Assembly (NCBI RefSeq): GCF_018687935.1 | Contig: NZ_CP061308.1 | Span: 552,048-616,047 of the forward strand | Reading direction: 5' to 3' | From: Polynucleobacter sp. JS-JIR-5-A7 | GTDB lineage: Bacteria > Pseudomonadota > Gammaproteobacteria > Burkholderiales > Burkholderiaceae | DNA: 64,000 nt | Shown: piece after piece, positions 42,945 to 53,605 of the stretch | Layout: each line of letters starts with the position of its first letter | Position numbering within the stretch: the stretch's first letter is position 1 | The notes under the pieces: model-generated | Told to the model about the DNA's origin: nothing | The model's database searches: none | The model's input: the letters and a program-made list of their open reading frames with translations, nothing else | Translations under genes and position numbers: made by a program

Positions 42945-45900
42945 ATGGCTTTACCCCGTTTTGTACATCTCCGCATTCATTCCGAGTTTTCGATTACGGA
43001 TGGAGTCGTGCGCATTGATGATGCAGTAGCTGCAGCTGCCAAAGATGAAATGGGTGCCTTGGCTCTCACCGATTTAAGTAATTTATTTGGCCTAGTGCGG
43101 TTTTATACAGCCGCTCGCTCTGGTGGTATTAAGCCGATTGCCGGCGCAGATGTTTGGGTGAGCAATTCCCAAGACCCCGATCAGCCTCATCGACTGTTAT
43201 TGCTAGTACAAAACCATTCTGGCTACCTCAATCTTTGTGAGTTACTCAGTAGAGCCTCTTTGGATAATCAATCACGTGGTCGTGCTGAAGTCGATTCAGC
43301 TTGGTTTAGCGAGCCTGCTGCAAAAGCGGAAGATAAGAAAGCCAATAGAACACTCTCTTACGGATTAATTGCGCTGTCAGGTGCGCGTATGGGTGAGCTT
43401 GGTGCCGCATTGTTAGCAGGCCAAGAAGATCAAGCTCAAAGCGTGGCGAGACGTTATGAAAAACTCTTCCCCCAATCGTTTTACATTGAAGTGCAACGCG
43501 GTGGTCATCCGCAAGATGAAAAGCAGCTTCAGCTAGCATGTCATTTAGCTAGTGAGTTAGATCTACCAGTAGTAGCGACACACCCAGTGCAGTTTATGCA
43601 AAAGAGCGACTTTACGGCGCATGAGGCGCGCGTTTGTATTGCTGAGGGTGAACTGCTGGGTAACCCGCGGCGTCAAAAGAAATTTAACGATCAGCAGTAT
43701 TTTTTGACGCAAGCAGAGATGGAAAAGCGCTTCGCAGATTTACCAGCAGCTTTGGCGAACTCAGTTGAGATTGCGAAGCGTTGCAACTTATCTCTGGTTC
43801 TAGGTCAGCCACGCTTGCCAGATTTTCCGACGCCACCAGGCATCACGTTGGATGAGTATCTTTTAGCGCAATCTGAAGTTGGTCTCAAGCGTCATATGGA
43901 GCGCAACTTTCCAGACCCAGAAGAGCGCACTAAGGAGATGTCTCGTTATCACGAGCGCTTAGTGTTTGAGGTCAAGACGATTTCTCAAATGGGCTTTCCT
44001 GGTTACTTCTTGATTGTTGCAGACTTTATTAACTGGGCTAAAAACAATGGCGTCCCTGTAGGTCCAGGTCGCGGCTCAGGTGCCGGTTCTTTAGTGGCTT
44101 ACTCTCTCGGCATTACCGATCTCGATCCACTCCGTTACAACTTACTCTTTGAGCGTTTCTTGAACCCAGAGCGGGTATCGATGCCCGACTTTGATATCGA
44201 CTTTTGTCAGCACGGTCGTGACCGTGTGATTCAGTACGTGAAAGATAAATACGGTAAGGATGCTGTCAGCCAAATTGCGACTTTTGGCACGATGGCTGCC
44301 AGAGCAGCGATTCGTGACGTGGGCCGGGTTTTAGAGCAGGGCTATAACTTTGTTGACGGGATTGCGAAGCTTGTTCCCAATAAGCCAGGTCAATACATGA
44401 CCATTGAAATAGCGAAAAAGGAAGAGAAGCAATTAGCCGAGCGTGAAAAGAATGAAGACGAGGTCCGTCAATTACTCTCATTGGCGCAGCAACTCGAGGG
44501 TATGACGCGTAACGTTGGCATGCATGCTGGTGGTGTTTTGATTGCCCCAGGTCGACTGACAGATTTTTGTCCGCTCTATACCCAAGAGAGCAAAGATCAA
44601 GATAGTAGCTCTGTGATTAGCCAATTTGATAAAGACGATGTTGAGGCCATTGGCTTGGTGAAGTTTGACTTCTTAGGTCTTACGACGCTCACTATCTTGG
44701 CAGCAGCAGAGCGCTGGATTAAAGCGCTGCATGCTGATCGTAAGGATTGGAGTATTAGCGATATTCAACTCGATGATGAGCGAGCTTTCGACGTATTGAA
44801 GCGGGCAAATACGGTTGCCGTATTCCAGCTAGAAAGTCGCGGCATGCAAGGCATGCTGCGCGATGCTAAGCCTGACCGCTTTGAAGACATTATCGCGCTA
44901 GTGGCCCTATATCGTCCTGGTCCGATGGATTTGATTCCAGACTTTATTGAGCGTAAGCACGGTCGTCAAAAAGTAGAGTATCCAGATCCGCGTATTGAAC
45001 CCGTTCTGCGTGAAACCTACGGCATCATGGTGTATCAAGAGCAGGTGATGCAGATGGCACAGATGATCGGCGGCTACTCACTTGGTGGTGCCGATATGCT
45101 TCGCCGTGCCATGGGCAAGAAAAAGCCAGAAGAAATGGCACAGCATCGCAAAATTTTTAGTGATGGTGCAAAAGCAGGCGGTATCTCCGAGGGAAAGGCC
45201 AACGAGATCTATGACTTGATGGAGCGTTTTGCAGGGTATGGATTTAATAAATCTCATGCTGCTGCCTATGCTCTCTTAGCTTATCAAACTGCTTGGCTCA
45301 AAGCCTATTACCCTGCTGAATTCATGGCGGCCAACTTATCGCTCGCGATGGATGACACCGATAAGGTGAAGATTTTGTATGACGATTGTTTGGCAAACCA
45401 AATTCGGGTGTTCTCGCCCGATATCAATACGGGTGTCTATGAGTTCACGCCCTTGCGAGCACCCGATGCTGAGCCTGATGCGCCGATCAGTCATATTCGT
45501 TATGGCTTAGGAGCGGTTAGGGGTACTGGTGAGGCAGCGATTGAAGCCATTGTCAAAGCACGCGAATCCGATGGACCATTCAAGGACCTGTTTGATTTCT
45601 GCGCTCGCGTAGATCGCAGACAAGTGAATCGGCGTGCCATAGAAGCACTGATGCGTGCAGGTGCGTTTGATAGCCTCTATAAGGACTCCCAAGCAGCTGG
45701 CGGCAATCTCTATGATGTTCGCTCTACCTTGTTGGCTTCTTTGGCAAGAGCGATTGAAGCGGCTGAACAGGCAGAAGCTTCGATTCATCAGGTAAGCTTA
45801 TTTGAGGTTGCTGGTGAGGATCATCAACATCAGCCTGAGCTGGTACGCGAGCCTATTTGGTCTGAGAAAAAACGTCTCCAAGAAGAAAAAACGGCTTTAG

Positions 45901-46559
45901 GACTGTGTTTGACTGGTCATATGTTTGATGCCTACCGCGAAGAGACCTCTCATTTCATTCGCCAACCATTAGCGAAAATTACCGAAGGCAAAGATCAACT
46001 GATTGCCGGCATTGTGACATCAGCACGCATGTTGACAGGTCAACGCGGCCGCATGATGATTGCGACGATTGATGATGGTACTGCCGCGCTAGAGGTCACT
46101 TTGTATAGCGAGGTCTATGAGCCCAATCGTTCCTGGCTAAAAGAAGATGAGCTCCTGATTGCTAAAGTAAATGTGACGCCAGATAAGTTCTCTGGTGGCA
46201 TGCGAATTGTGTCTGAGGCGGTCATGGATATTACTGGGGCGCGGATGCGCTTTGCGCGCAATGTGCATGTATACCTGGATTCAGCGGTAGACATCAGAAT
46301 GCTGCGTAGTCAAATTGGACCTTACCTCATGGCCAATCGCACCCGAGACCCGAAGCTTGGTGCGCCTGTGCCAAGCCCCAATACAAATGATGGAGTAAAA
46401 GGTTTGATGTTGACGGCAGCTGTGACTACAAGTGGCGGTGCTTGCTTAATGCAGTTCCCAGAAGAGATGCGCATTTATCCGGATGACGCCTGCTTGCATA
46501 GTCTCAATCAATTGCTGACTTCAAAACAAAAAGATCCTGTGCAAGTTCAGTACCACTAG
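42945..46559 (+). CDS. dnaE: DNA polymerase III alpha subunit
   Basis: This 1204-residue protein is the replicative polymerase. It begins with the PHP domain (FVHLRIHSEFSITDG). Polymerase active-site motifs are GPGRGSGAGSLVAYSLGITDLDP and PDFDIDFC, with the third acidic site further on. The helix-hairpin-helix region follows YRPGPMDLIPDFI and GYGFNKSHAAAYALLAYQTA, then an OB fold and C-terminal domain. The length is slightly above the E. coli protein. It converges on the heptosyltransferase gene with three bases between stops. Confidence 0.98.
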   Translation: MALPRFVHLRIHSEFSITDGVVRIDDAVAAAAKDEMGALALTDLSNLFGLVRFYTAARSGGIKPIAGADVWVSNSQDPDQPHRLLLLVQNHSGYLNLCELLSRASLDNQSRGRAEVDSAWFSEPAAKAEDKKANRTLSYGLIALSGARMGELGAALLAGQEDQAQSVARRYEKLFPQSFYIEVQRGGHPQDEKQLQLACHLASELDLPVVATHPVQFMQKSDFTAHEARVCIAEGELLGNPRRQKKFNDQQYFLTQAEMEKRFADLPAALANSVEIAKRCNLSLVLGQPRLPDFPTPPGITLDEYLLAQSEVGLKRHMERNFPDPEERTKEMSRYHERLVFEVKTISQMGFPGYFLIVADFINWAKNNGVPVGPGRGSGAGSLVAYSLGITDLDPLRYNLLFERFLNPERVSMPDFDIDFCQHGRDRVIQYVKDKYGKDAVSQIATFGTMAARAAIRDVGRVLEQGYNFVDGIAKLVPNKPGQYMTIEIAKKEEKQLAEREKNEDEVRQLLSLAQQLEGMTRNVGMHAGGVLIAPGRLTDFCPLYTQESKDQDSSSVISQFDKDDVEAIGLVKFDFLGLTTLTILAAAERWIKALHADRKDWSISDIQLDDERAFDVLKRANTVAVFQLESRGMQGMLRDAKPDRFEDIIALVALYRPGPMDLIPDFIERKHGRQKVEYPDPRIEPVLRETYGIMVYQEQVMQMAQMIGGYSLGGADMLRRAMGKKKPEEMAQHRKIFSDGAKAGGISEGKANEIYDLMERFAGYGFNKSHAAAYALLAYQTAWLKAYYPAEFMAANLSLAMDDTDKVKILYDDCLANQIRVFSPDINTGVYEFTPLRAPDAEPDAPISHIRYGLGAVRGTGEAAIEAIVKARESDGPFKDLFDFCARVDRRQVNRRAIEALMRAGAFDSLYKDSQAAGGNLYDVRSTLLASLARAIEAAEQAEASIHQVSLFEVAGEDHQHQPELVREPIWSEKKRLQEEKTALGLCLTGHMFDAYREETSHFIRQPLAKITEGKDQLIAGIVTSARMLTGQRGRMMIATIDDGTAALEVTLYSEVYEPNRSWLKEDELLIAKVNVTPDKFSGGMRIVSEAVMDITGARMRFARNVHVYLDSAVDIRMLRSQIGPYLMANRTRDPKLGAPVPSPNTNDGVKGLMLTAAVTTSGGACLMQFPEEMRIYPDDACLHSLNQLLTSKQKDPVQVQYH

Positions 46560-46562
46560 CCT

Positions 46563-47702
46563 TTATTTTCTTTCTAAGATCTTTTCTACTGCCTCAATGA
46601 CTTGAGCGGGTTCTAGTAGGTCCAAGCATTCGCTATTGCTATCTGCTCTATCTAAACAACCAGCCTTACGACAGGGTACGCATTCCCCGGGACCTTGCAA
46701 GATAGTGATGTTGCCAACCGTTTGTGTGCGAGCACGTAATTGATAAGGTTGCGCACCAATAAAACCATTTGGCCATGGTCCAAAATTGGTGGGCGGTGTA
46801 GCGCCAAATAAAGCAATGGTTGGCGTATTACAGGCTGCTGCTAAATGGGTGATGGAAGTATCTACTCCAATATACAAACTAGCTGCACGCAATAAAGATC
46901 CTGCTTGAGGGATAGATAGCTTGCCCGCAGTATCAATCACCTTTTGGCGAACCTTGGGTTCTAACAAGGATAGGATGTCATGGTTTAGTTGTAAGTCTTG
47001 TTTTGCTGGTGAAGCGCTTAGCACCACCTGAAAGCCGCGATTAACTATATAAGTAATGAGCTTCTGCCAATGGCCAAGAGGCCAGCGTTTGTAGGCTGTC
47101 AGAGGGCCTGGATGAATCACGACATAAGCATGAGTCAGTTCGCTGGCAATGACTGGTGTCAAAGGCTCGCCAATAGGTGGTGTGACATTAATCGGGTTTG
47201 CAAATAAATCGCTAGGGTTTCTGAAGAATACTTCCAGAAGGCGCAGTTTTTCAGTAATGACATGCTGTGTAAAGTAATCTACCTCAACGGTATGCATTGA
47301 AATGAATTTTTTCCAAGCATTTTGCTTATTTGCATTACTTTGCTTGCCTTGAGGATGTCCACCCAAAACGCCTACTCTATGAAATGCAGCAACCAAGCCA
47401 TATAAGTAAGCACGATCGCTTGGCTGAGTCACAAAGGCGAGGTCATAGCGTTGAAAGAGTTGGTTAAATAATGAGAGGTATTCGCCAAACCCAGGTCGGT
47501 CAGAGGTTTCAATAATCTGGTCAATATCTGGATTACCCTTGAGCATATCGAGCTTGCCCTTGTATCCCAGAAAATGAAATTCAGCATCGGGCCACAGTTC
47601 ACGTGCTTTGCTAATTAAAGGTGTTGTGACCAGTACATCGCCAATTTGCCGAGTCGCAATGAATAATACTTTTTTGGGCTTTAGGGTGGAGAAGTTGGTC
47701 AT
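46563..47702 (-). CDS. Glycosyltransferase family 9 (heptosyltransferase-like)
   Basis: This 379-residue protein uses an ADP-heptose-type donor to build the LPS inner core on the cytoplasmic face of the inner membrane. It starts with VLFIATRQIGDVLVTTPLI, shows VIHPGPLTAYKRWPLGHW at mid-length, and has the donor-site VDTSITHLAAACNTPTIALFGATPP. A cysteine-rich stretch GECVPCRKAGC near the C terminus is common in the RfaQ-like group. It is the last of three consecutive minus-strand glycosyltransferase genes. Confidence 0.9.
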   Translation of the reverse strand: MTNFSTLKPKKVLFIATRQIGDVLVTTPLISKARELWPDAEFHFLGYKGKLDMLKGNPDIDQIIETSDRPGFGEYLSLFNQLFQRYDLAFVTQPSDRAYLYGLVAAFHRVGVLGGHPQGKQSNANKQNAWKKFISMHTVEVDYFTQHVITEKLRLLEVFFRNPSDLFANPINVTPPIGEPLTPVIASELTHAYVVIHPGPLTAYKRWPLGHWQKLITYIVNRGFQVVLSASPAKQDLQLNHDILSLLEPKVRQKVIDTAGKLSIPQAGSLLRAASLYIGVDTSITHLAAACNTPTIALFGATPPTNFGPWPNGFIGAQPYQLRARTQTVGNITILQGPGECVPCRKAGCLDRADSNSECLDLLEPAQVIEAVEKILERK

Positions 47703-47713
47703 ATGTGGATCGC

Positions 47714-48493
47714 TTACATTGCCTTTGCCAAAATCTTTTCACGCACACGCCGCGCATTTTCAGCAGCATTGCTCTGATCATGAATTTGATGAAAGAGATG
47801 CAATACTTCGGTAGACCATGATCCTGATTTGCGCTTGATATGATGCCGCTGTAAACGAAAGACAAAGTCAGCATCCTCGTGACCCCAGCCGGTCATGGTC
47901 TCGTCAAAGCCATCAATTGCTTGCGCATCGGTTTTCCAGCAAGCCATGTTGCAACCCTTAATACGCCGCCAAACAAATTTTTTATAGTCGCGCCAAGAAC
48001 CATTGCCGAGTTTGATTTTGAGTGGCCAGTATTTATTGATGCCACCATTGAGGCGGTACTCCAAAAGCTTGGAGATAAATAGCTTAAAGTCCCAGCGGGA
48101 AGTGGCTAGCAACTCTTGTGTTAGTTTTTCATTGAGTAGGACTCGGCTGCCAGTAACGAGAAAGCCCTTTTGTGCAAGCTCGCGATGGCGAGCAACAAAA
48201 TCCGGCTGAACCAGGCAGTCTCCGTCTAAAAAGATGAGGTAATCACCTTTAGCTGCTTCAATTGCTTGGTTGAGAATTTTGGTTTTTCGGAAACCTTGAT
48301 CTTCTTGCCAAAGGTGCGTTATTGAAAGTGAATGTGTTGATTGAAAGGCACCAATGATTTGTTTAGTGCTCTCAGTAGACCCATCATCGGCGATGATGAT
48401 TTCAAAATGATGGTCTGTTTGGGTAGCTAGCGATTCCAGGCAGAGCTTCAGGGCTTGCGGCCAGTTATATGTAGCCAGCAAAATCGAAATCAT
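47714..48493 (-). CDS. Glycosyltransferase family 2, with galactosyltransferase-type C-terminal region
   Basis: This 259-residue GT-A enzyme begins SILLATYNWPQALKLCLES and has the donor-binding IIADDGSTES and YLIFLDGDCLV (DxD). The acceptor-side motif GFDETMTGWGHEDADFVFRL is of the Glyco_transf_7C type. It probably adds a sugar to the LPS core or a surface polysaccharide. It overlaps the next upstream gene by four bases and precedes the GT9 gene by 11. Confidence 0.88.
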   Translation of the reverse strand: MISILLATYNWPQALKLCLESLATQTDHHFEIIIADDGSTESTKQIIGAFQSTHSLSITHLWQEDQGFRKTKILNQAIEAAKGDYLIFLDGDCLVQPDFVARHRELAQKGFLVTGSRVLLNEKLTQELLATSRWDFKLFISKLLEYRLNGGINKYWPLKIKLGNGSWRDYKKFVWRRIKGCNMACWKTDAQAIDGFDETMTGWGHEDADFVFRLQRHHIKRKSGSWSTEVLHLFHQIHDQSNAAENARRVREKILAKAM

Positions 48494-49251
48494 TTACGCG
48501 CTTCCTGATGGAGATGCCAGAGCTTGATGTAGCGGTAATATGTTCCCTGACCATTGGAGATGGCTAAGGCAAATCCTTGACCCCCATCCAAAAATCCAGC
48601 GCGAATAATATAAGTGCGTATAAATGCCCAGACACCATGCAAAACTGCTTTTAAGGGGCTACTTGTTTTGCCTTGGGCAAACGCTTGCTCAGCAGAGGCT
48701 GTGGAATAACGATCCAGTTTTTGCAGCACCTGAGAGTAGTTCATGAAACTGTAGTGCAGCATGGGGTTTTCTAGCTTTGCGACAGCGCCATTGGGAATGA
48801 GTCGCTCATGAACTAAATCATCTGAGAAGCGGGCAGTGCCTCGCTTAAAGAGCCGGTCTACGTAATCTGGGCTCCACCCAGAGTGGCGAATGAAGCGGCC
48901 GCAGTACCAAGACAGTCTGGGAATGGCAAAACAATTGATCTGGGGGCTATGGTGAACTGCTGTCACAATTTCTGACCTGAGTGCAGGGGTGAGTCTTTCA
49001 TCGGCGTCTAGGGATAAAACCCAGTCACCCGAGGCCAAGTCCAAAGCGTGGTTCTTTTGGGGGCCAAAACCGGGCCAATCTGAGGGTTGAGCAATCGTCG
49101 CGCCATACTTTTGGGCGATTTCTAGGGTGCGGTCAGCGCTGTTGGTGTCGACCACCACAATCTGCTGGGCAATGCCTTCCAGAGAGGCCAGACAGTCGTC
49201 TAAATTGGCCTCTTCATTGCGGGTGATGAGTATGACTGATAAGGTGGGCAT
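48490..49251 (-). CDS. waaE: Glycosyltransferase family 2, WaaE/KdtX-like
   Basis: This 253-residue protein of the LPS core beta-1,4-glucosyltransferase type starts [20 protein letters not shown]. It carries [23 protein letters not shown] and [19 protein letters not shown], all typical of the WaaE/KdtX group. GT9 and GT2 genes follow in one operon, and msbA is divergent with ten bases between starts. The set covers core sugar addition and lipid A-core export. Confidence 0.9.
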   Translation of the reverse strand: MPTLSVILITRNEEANLDDCLASLEGIAQQIVVVDTNSADRTLEIAQKYGATIAQPSDWPGFGPQKNHALDLASGDWVLSLDADERLTPALRSEIVTAVHHSPQINCFAIPRLSWYCGRFIRHSGWSPDYVDRLFKRGTARFSDDLVHERLIPNGAVAKLENPMLHYSFMNYSQVLQKLDRYSTASAEQAFAQGKTSSPLKAVLHGVWAFIRTYIIRAGFLDGGQGFALAISNGQGTYYRYIKLWHLHQEARK

Positions 49252-49261
49252 AATTCATTAT

Positions 49262-51025
49262 ATGAATGCTCAAGACCGGACCGCTCTAAATCGCTTAATT
49301 ACCTATCTTAAGCCCCATATTGGGCTGATTATTGGTTCTTTAGTCGCCATGGCCTTTGTGGCTGCAGCGGAGACCTCGATTCCTGCTTTGATGAAGCCTT
49401 TATTGGACCGCGGCTTTACTGGTGGGCTTAATGACAAGCTATGGCAGATACCCGTCTTTTTGGTTGGATTGGCGCTAGTACGTAGCCTAGCTCAGTTTCT
49501 ATCGAATTATTTGCTTACTCGAGTCATCAATGCAGTCCTTCTCAAACTGCGTGAGCAAATGTTCCAAACCTTATTGCATGCAAGTACTGCTTTCTTTCAA
49601 AAAAACTCAGCCTCCAATTTAATTAATGCCGTTGTTTTTGAGGTGAATAATGTGCTGTCAATTATGGGCGGCATGCTCATTAGCCTGGTGCGCGACTCAC
49701 TAACTGTGCTGGGATTGATGGGCTACTTGATTTATCTCAATTGGAAACTCACCTTAGTTGTACTCATCATTTTCCCGGTCATTGCTTTGATCATGAGCAA
49801 AATTAATCGACGCTTGAGGTCGCTTAATCGCGAGCAACAAAACTTGACGAGTGAGTTGGCCTACATTGTTGAGGAATCTGCTGCCGGCTACAAGATTGTG
49901 AAGGTGCATGGTGCCCAAGAATATGAAATGAATCGCTTTTTGCAAAAAGCAGAGCGTTTACGCCAATTTGCTTTGAAGTCGGCCGTAGCGGGTGGTTTAA
50001 ATCAACCCATTACACAGTTAATTGCTTCAATGGCGCTATCGATTGTGCTGGTGATTGCATTGATGCAGTCTTCTACTGAAGGCACTACAGTAGGCGGTTT
50101 TGCGGCGTTTATTACCGCAATGATGTTAGTGATTTCTCCTTTAAAGCATTTAGCTGATATCAATCAGCCTTTACAACGCGGTCTCACTGCGGCAGAAATG
50201 ATTTTTGGCTTAATGGACCAGCCTTTTGAAGAGGCTGAAGATCGCAAACAGAACATGAAGCCTTTGGATAAAGCCAAAGGTGCAATCCGATTTGAGAAGG
50301 TGGGTTTCTCATACCAGCAAGAGGCGGGGCGTAAAGATGCATTGACCAATATTGATCTCACGATCAAGCCTGGCGAAATTGTTGCGTTTGTTGGACCTTC
50401 TGGTGGTGGCAAGTCAACCTTAGTCAACTTACTGCCCCGGTTCTTTAAGCCAACCAGTGGCCATATTTACTTAGACGACTTGCCCTTAGAAGATATTGTG
50501 CTGGCGGATGTTCGCAAGCAACTTGCCTTTGTAAGTCAGGATGTCATTTTATTTAATGACACGATTGCTGCCAACGTAGCGTATGGCGCGGCCAGTGAAG
50601 AGGGTATTGATCGTGGTCGGGTGATCGAGGCTTTAGAGGCGGCCAACTTGAGTGCCATGATTCGTGAGCTTCCCGAGGGGATTGATTCGATGGTGGGTGA
50701 TAACGGCAACCGCTTATCTGGCGGCCAACGTCAGCGTTTGGCAATTGCTCGAGCTATCTATAAAAATGCGCCGATTCTGATTTTGGACGAGGCTACTTCC
50801 GCCTTGGATTCTGAATCAGAGCGTCAAGTGCAAGATGCTTTAGAAAGATTAATGGCTGGCAGAACTACCTTGGTGATTGCGCATCGTCTCTCCACGATTG
50901 AACATGCAGACCGAATTGTCGTTTTAGAGCACGGCAAGATTGTGGAAAACGGCTCACATGAAGAGTTGATCAAGCAAGATGGCCTGTATGCCAACTTACA
51001 TCGCATTCAATTCTCTAATGCGTAA
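49262..51025 (+). CDS. msbA: Lipid A export ATP-binding/permease protein MsbA
   Basis: This half-transporter of about 587 residues flips lipid A-core across the inner membrane. Six membrane segments occupy about 1-310. The nucleotide-binding domain follows with Walker [11 protein letters not shown]-loop FVSQDVILF, signature [14 protein letters not shown], Walker [13 protein letters not shown] and H-loop [12 protein letters not shown] 49262 is chosen; the longer frame from 49127 lies inside the opposite waaE gene. It converges on rng. Confidence 0.96.
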   Translation: MNAQDRTALNRLITYLKPHIGLIIGSLVAMAFVAAAETSIPALMKPLLDRGFTGGLNDKLWQIPVFLVGLALVRSLAQFLSNYLLTRVINAVLLKLREQMFQTLLHASTAFFQKNSASNLINAVVFEVNNVLSIMGGMLISLVRDSLTVLGLMGYLIYLNWKLTLVVLIIFPVIALIMSKINRRLRSLNREQQNLTSELAYIVEESAAGYKIVKVHGAQEYEMNRFLQKAERLRQFALKSAVAGGLNQPITQLIASMALSIVLVIALMQSSTEGTTVGGFAAFITAMMLVISPLKHLADINQPLQRGLTAAEMIFGLMDQPFEEAEDRKQNMKPLDKAKGAIRFEKVGFSYQQEAGRKDALTNIDLTIKPGEIVAFVGPSGGGKSTLVNLLPRFFKPTSGHIYLDDLPLEDIVLADVRKQLAFVSQDVILFNDTIAANVAYGAASEEGIDRGRVIEALEAANLSAMIRELPEGIDSMVGDNGNRLSGGQRQRLAIARAIYKNAPILILDEATSALDSESERQVQDALERLMAGRTTLVIAHRLSTIEHADRIVVLEHGKIVENGSHEELIKQDGLYANLHRIQFSNA

Positions 51026-51048
51026 TCTTGCTTAAATAGTCTGGATCC

Positions 51049-52512
51049 TTAGCTCAGAACGATATCGTATTGTTCTTGGCGGAAGCTACCTTCTGCCTGG
51101 AGCGTAATCGGTTTGCCAATGAAATCGCCCAACTGCGCCAAGAATTGATTTTCTTCCTCAAGAAAGAGGTCAATCACGTCTGGTGCCGCTACGATCCGAA
51201 ATTCTCGCGGATTAAATTGACGATGCTCACGCACAATCTCACGCAAGATCTCATAGCAAATCGTTTGTGCCGTTTTGATTTCACCTTTACCCATACAGGT
51301 AGTACATGGCTCACAAGTAATATGAGCCAGCGATTCACGAGTGCGCTTGCGAGTCATTTCTACCAAGCCTAATGCTGAAAATTCACTTACAGATGTACGA
51401 GCGTGATCACGCTCCAAATTCCGCTTCAGTTCATGCAATACTGATTCTTGATGATCTTTGCCTATCATGTCGATAAAATCAATAATGATGATGCCGCCTA
51501 GGTTGCGTAAGCGCAGTTGCCGAGCAATGGCCTGAGCTGCCTCAAGATTAGTTTTAAATACCGTGTCATCCAAATTACGGGCGCCTACATAGCTACCAGT
51601 GTTGACATCAATCGTTGTCATTGACTCTGTTTGGTCGATCATCAGGTAGCCACCGGATTTCAGATCAACACGTCGACCTAAGGCTTTATTAATTTCGGCA
51701 TCGACATCAAATAAATCAAATAGGGCACGTTCGCCACGATGCAAAGTGAGCTTGCCTAATAAGTTAGGCATATATAGATTGGCGAAGCCTTTGAGCTTCT
51801 CAAAATTCTCTGCCGAGTCGACCCGAATTTGAATTGTTTCTTCGCCAGCAACATCGCGCAATACTCGCTCAGCCAAGCTCAGGTCTTGGTAAAGTAGGCT
51901 AGGCGCAGCTTTGTGCTTCATTGCTTCACGAATACTTTCCCAAGTCGTTCTGAGATAGCGCATGTCATGTTGCAATTCGGTATCTGAAGCATCTTGGGCG
52001 CTGGTACGCACGATGATGCCGCCTTTTTCATCTTCAGCCATGAGTCCAGCCAGACGAGTTTTAATTGCTTCACGCTCTTCTGGTTGATCAATTCGTTGGG
52101 AGACGCCGATATATTTTTCGGTAGCGGTATCGGTTCCTGCGGGAGGTAAGTAAACTAAGTTACGCCCTGCAATACTGAGTTGGGTCGTCAGACGTGCGCC
52201 CTTAGTGCCTAAGGGGTCCTTCAAGACTTGGACTAATAAAGTCTGACCTTCAAATAGTAATTTTTCAATCTGGGGCTGCGGATTGCTTTGGGTGATGTCA
52301 GCAACGTGCATAAACGCAGTACGCTCCAAACCAATTTCAATGAAAGCAGACTGCATACCCGGTAATACGCGCACAACTTTTGCAAGGTAGATATTTCCAA
52401 CAATTCCACGTTGACGAGTTCTCTCAATTTGCAGTTCCTGAACCGCACCTTGCTGTATTAAAGCAACCCGCGTCTCTTGCGGAGTGATATTGATGAGTAT
52501 CTCTTCATTCAT
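51049..52512 (-). CDS. rng: Ribonuclease G
   Basis: This 487-residue endoribonuclease of the RNase E/G family matures 16S rRNA 5' ends and decays mRNA. The S1 domain lies near residues 35-130 (GNIYLAKVVRVLPGMQSAFIEIGL). The catalytic aspartates sit in the DVNTGSYVG and IIIIDFIDM regions. The zinc-link is CEPCTTCMGKG near 405. It lacks the long RNase E scaffold tail. It is last in the nadD-rsfS-rlmH-maf-rng gene row and its start overlaps the end of maf by four bases. Confidence 0.96.
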   Translation of the reverse strand: MNEEILINITPQETRVALIQQGAVQELQIERTRQRGIVGNIYLAKVVRVLPGMQSAFIEIGLERTAFMHVADITQSNPQPQIEKLLFEGQTLLVQVLKDPLGTKGARLTTQLSIAGRNLVYLPPAGTDTATEKYIGVSQRIDQPEEREAIKTRLAGLMAEDEKGGIIVRTSAQDASDTELQHDMRYLRTTWESIREAMKHKAAPSLLYQDLSLAERVLRDVAGEETIQIRVDSAENFEKLKGFANLYMPNLLGKLTLHRGERALFDLFDVDAEINKALGRRVDLKSGGYLMIDQTESMTTIDVNTGSYVGARNLDDTVFKTNLEAAQAIARQLRLRNLGGIIIIDFIDMIGKDHQESVLHELKRNLERDHARTSVSEFSALGLVEMTRKRTRESLAHITCEPCTTCMGKGEIKTAQTICYEILREIVREHRQFNPREFRIVAAPDVIDLFLEEENQFLAQLGDFIGKPITLQAEGSFRQEQYDIVLS

Positions 52513-53144
52513 ATACAGTTAATTTGAGCGCGTTTGAGTAGTTGAGCAGTTTCATAAAGGGGAAGTCCCATGATACCGCTATAGCTACCCTTGATCGAGG
52601 GGATAAAGGCGCTTCCGCCACCTTGAATACCGTAGGCGCCAGCCTTACCAAAAGGTTCTCCGCTTCCAATATAGGCGTTGATTTGTGATTCCGACAGGAC
52701 GGCAAACTGAACCTCAGATACTTGCAATAAAAATACCGGTGATTCTTCAGGCGTGATCGTCAGTGCCACCCCAGTGAATACCTCATGAGTTTTACCACTC
52801 AACATTCCCAGAATACGAGTAGCATCGGCAACATCAGAGGGTTTTCCGAGAATTTCACCATCGGGATGATTGGGAAGACTAACCGTGGTGTCTGCACACA
52901 AAATTGGCGCCCAAGGTAAGCCACTCTTTTTCCAGCGCTCTAGTGCAACAGCGCTTTTCGCTAAGGTCACTCGCTCTACATAAGCAAGTGCTTTTTCATG
53001 GGGGAGGGGTATTTCAATGCTTTCAACATCTTCACCCACTTGAGGAAGGAGCATTTCAAAGTGCACCCCTATTTGTTTTAAGAGCTCTTGACGGCGTGGA
53101 CTTTGAGAGGCGAGATAAACAAAAGAATACACAGCATTACTCAC
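52509..53144 (-). CDS. maf: Maf-family nucleotide pyrophosphatase
   Basis: This protein of about 211 residues hydrolyses non-canonical or certain canonical nucleoside triphosphates in the cytosol. VYLASQSPRRQELLKQIGV is the family N terminus; ILCADTTVSL, ILGKP and GAYGIQGGGSAFI are conserved. GTG at 53144 overlaps the rlmH stop (GTGAGTAA) and directly precedes the conserved start; the longer frame from 53279 runs into rlmH. It may belong to the dTTP/UTP pyrophosphatase (YhdE) subgroup, judged by its neighbours. Confidence 0.92.
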   Translation of the reverse strand: MSNAVYSFVYLASQSPRRQELLKQIGVHFEMLLPQVGEDVESIEIPLPHEKALAYVERVTLAKSAVALERWKKSGLPWAPILCADTTVSLPNHPDGEILGKPSDVADATRILGMLSGKTHEVFTGVALTITPEESPVFLLQVSEVQFAVLSESQINAYIGSGEPFGKAGAYGIQGGGSAFIPSIKGSYSGIMGLPLYETAQLLKRAQINCI

Positions 53145-53580
53145 GGTGATAGGGATGACCTTGAAGAATAGTCCAGGCGCGATAGAGTTGCTCAACCAGT
53201 AACACTCTAGCCATCGCATGTGGCATTGTGAGGCTAGAGAGACGCCACATCGCTTGTGCATGCGTTTTGAGCTTGGCATCTAGACCATCGGCTCCACCAA
53301 TTAAAAAGGTAATGTCAAAACCTTCTTGACGCCAGCTTGCTAGCTGAGTAGCTAGATTCTGGGTGGTTTGATCTTTACCGCGCTCATCTAGGGCAATGAC
53401 GCGTGAGCCCTTTGGAATAGCTGCCAGGATTTTGACTGCTTCTTTTGCTGGAGTGAGATCAGGCTTGATTTCTTTAATCTCAATACTGCAATCCGCTGGC
53501 ATGCGTTTGATGTAGTCTTGAGTTGCTGTTACAACCCAATCGGGCATCTTGTGACCAACTGAAACAATGGTTAAGCGCAT
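53137..53580 (-). CDS. rlmH: 23S rRNA pseudouridine-1915 N3-methyltransferase
   Basis: This 147-residue SPOUT methyltransferase modifies helix 69 of 23S rRNA in the 70S ribosome. The SAM knot is visible in VIALDERGKDQTTQNLA and ITFLIGGADGLD. LSSLTMPHAMARVLLVEQLYRA is followed by the C-terminal YHRE, all diagnostic. It overlaps maf by eight bases and follows rsfS by 25. Confidence 0.96.
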   Translation of the reverse strand: MRLTIVSVGHKMPDWVVTATQDYIKRMPADCSIEIKEIKPDLTPAKEAVKILAAIPKGSRVIALDERGKDQTTQNLATQLASWRQEGFDITFLIGGADGLDAKLKTHAQAMWRLSSLTMPHAMARVLLVEQLYRAWTILQGHPYHRE

Positions 53581-53605
53581 CGGCTAAATGGCGTGAATAA
53601 AAAAA

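Noticed and set aside
49127..49261. N-terminal extension of MsbA
   Set aside because: It overlaps the opposite waaE coding sequence and lacks membrane or family features.
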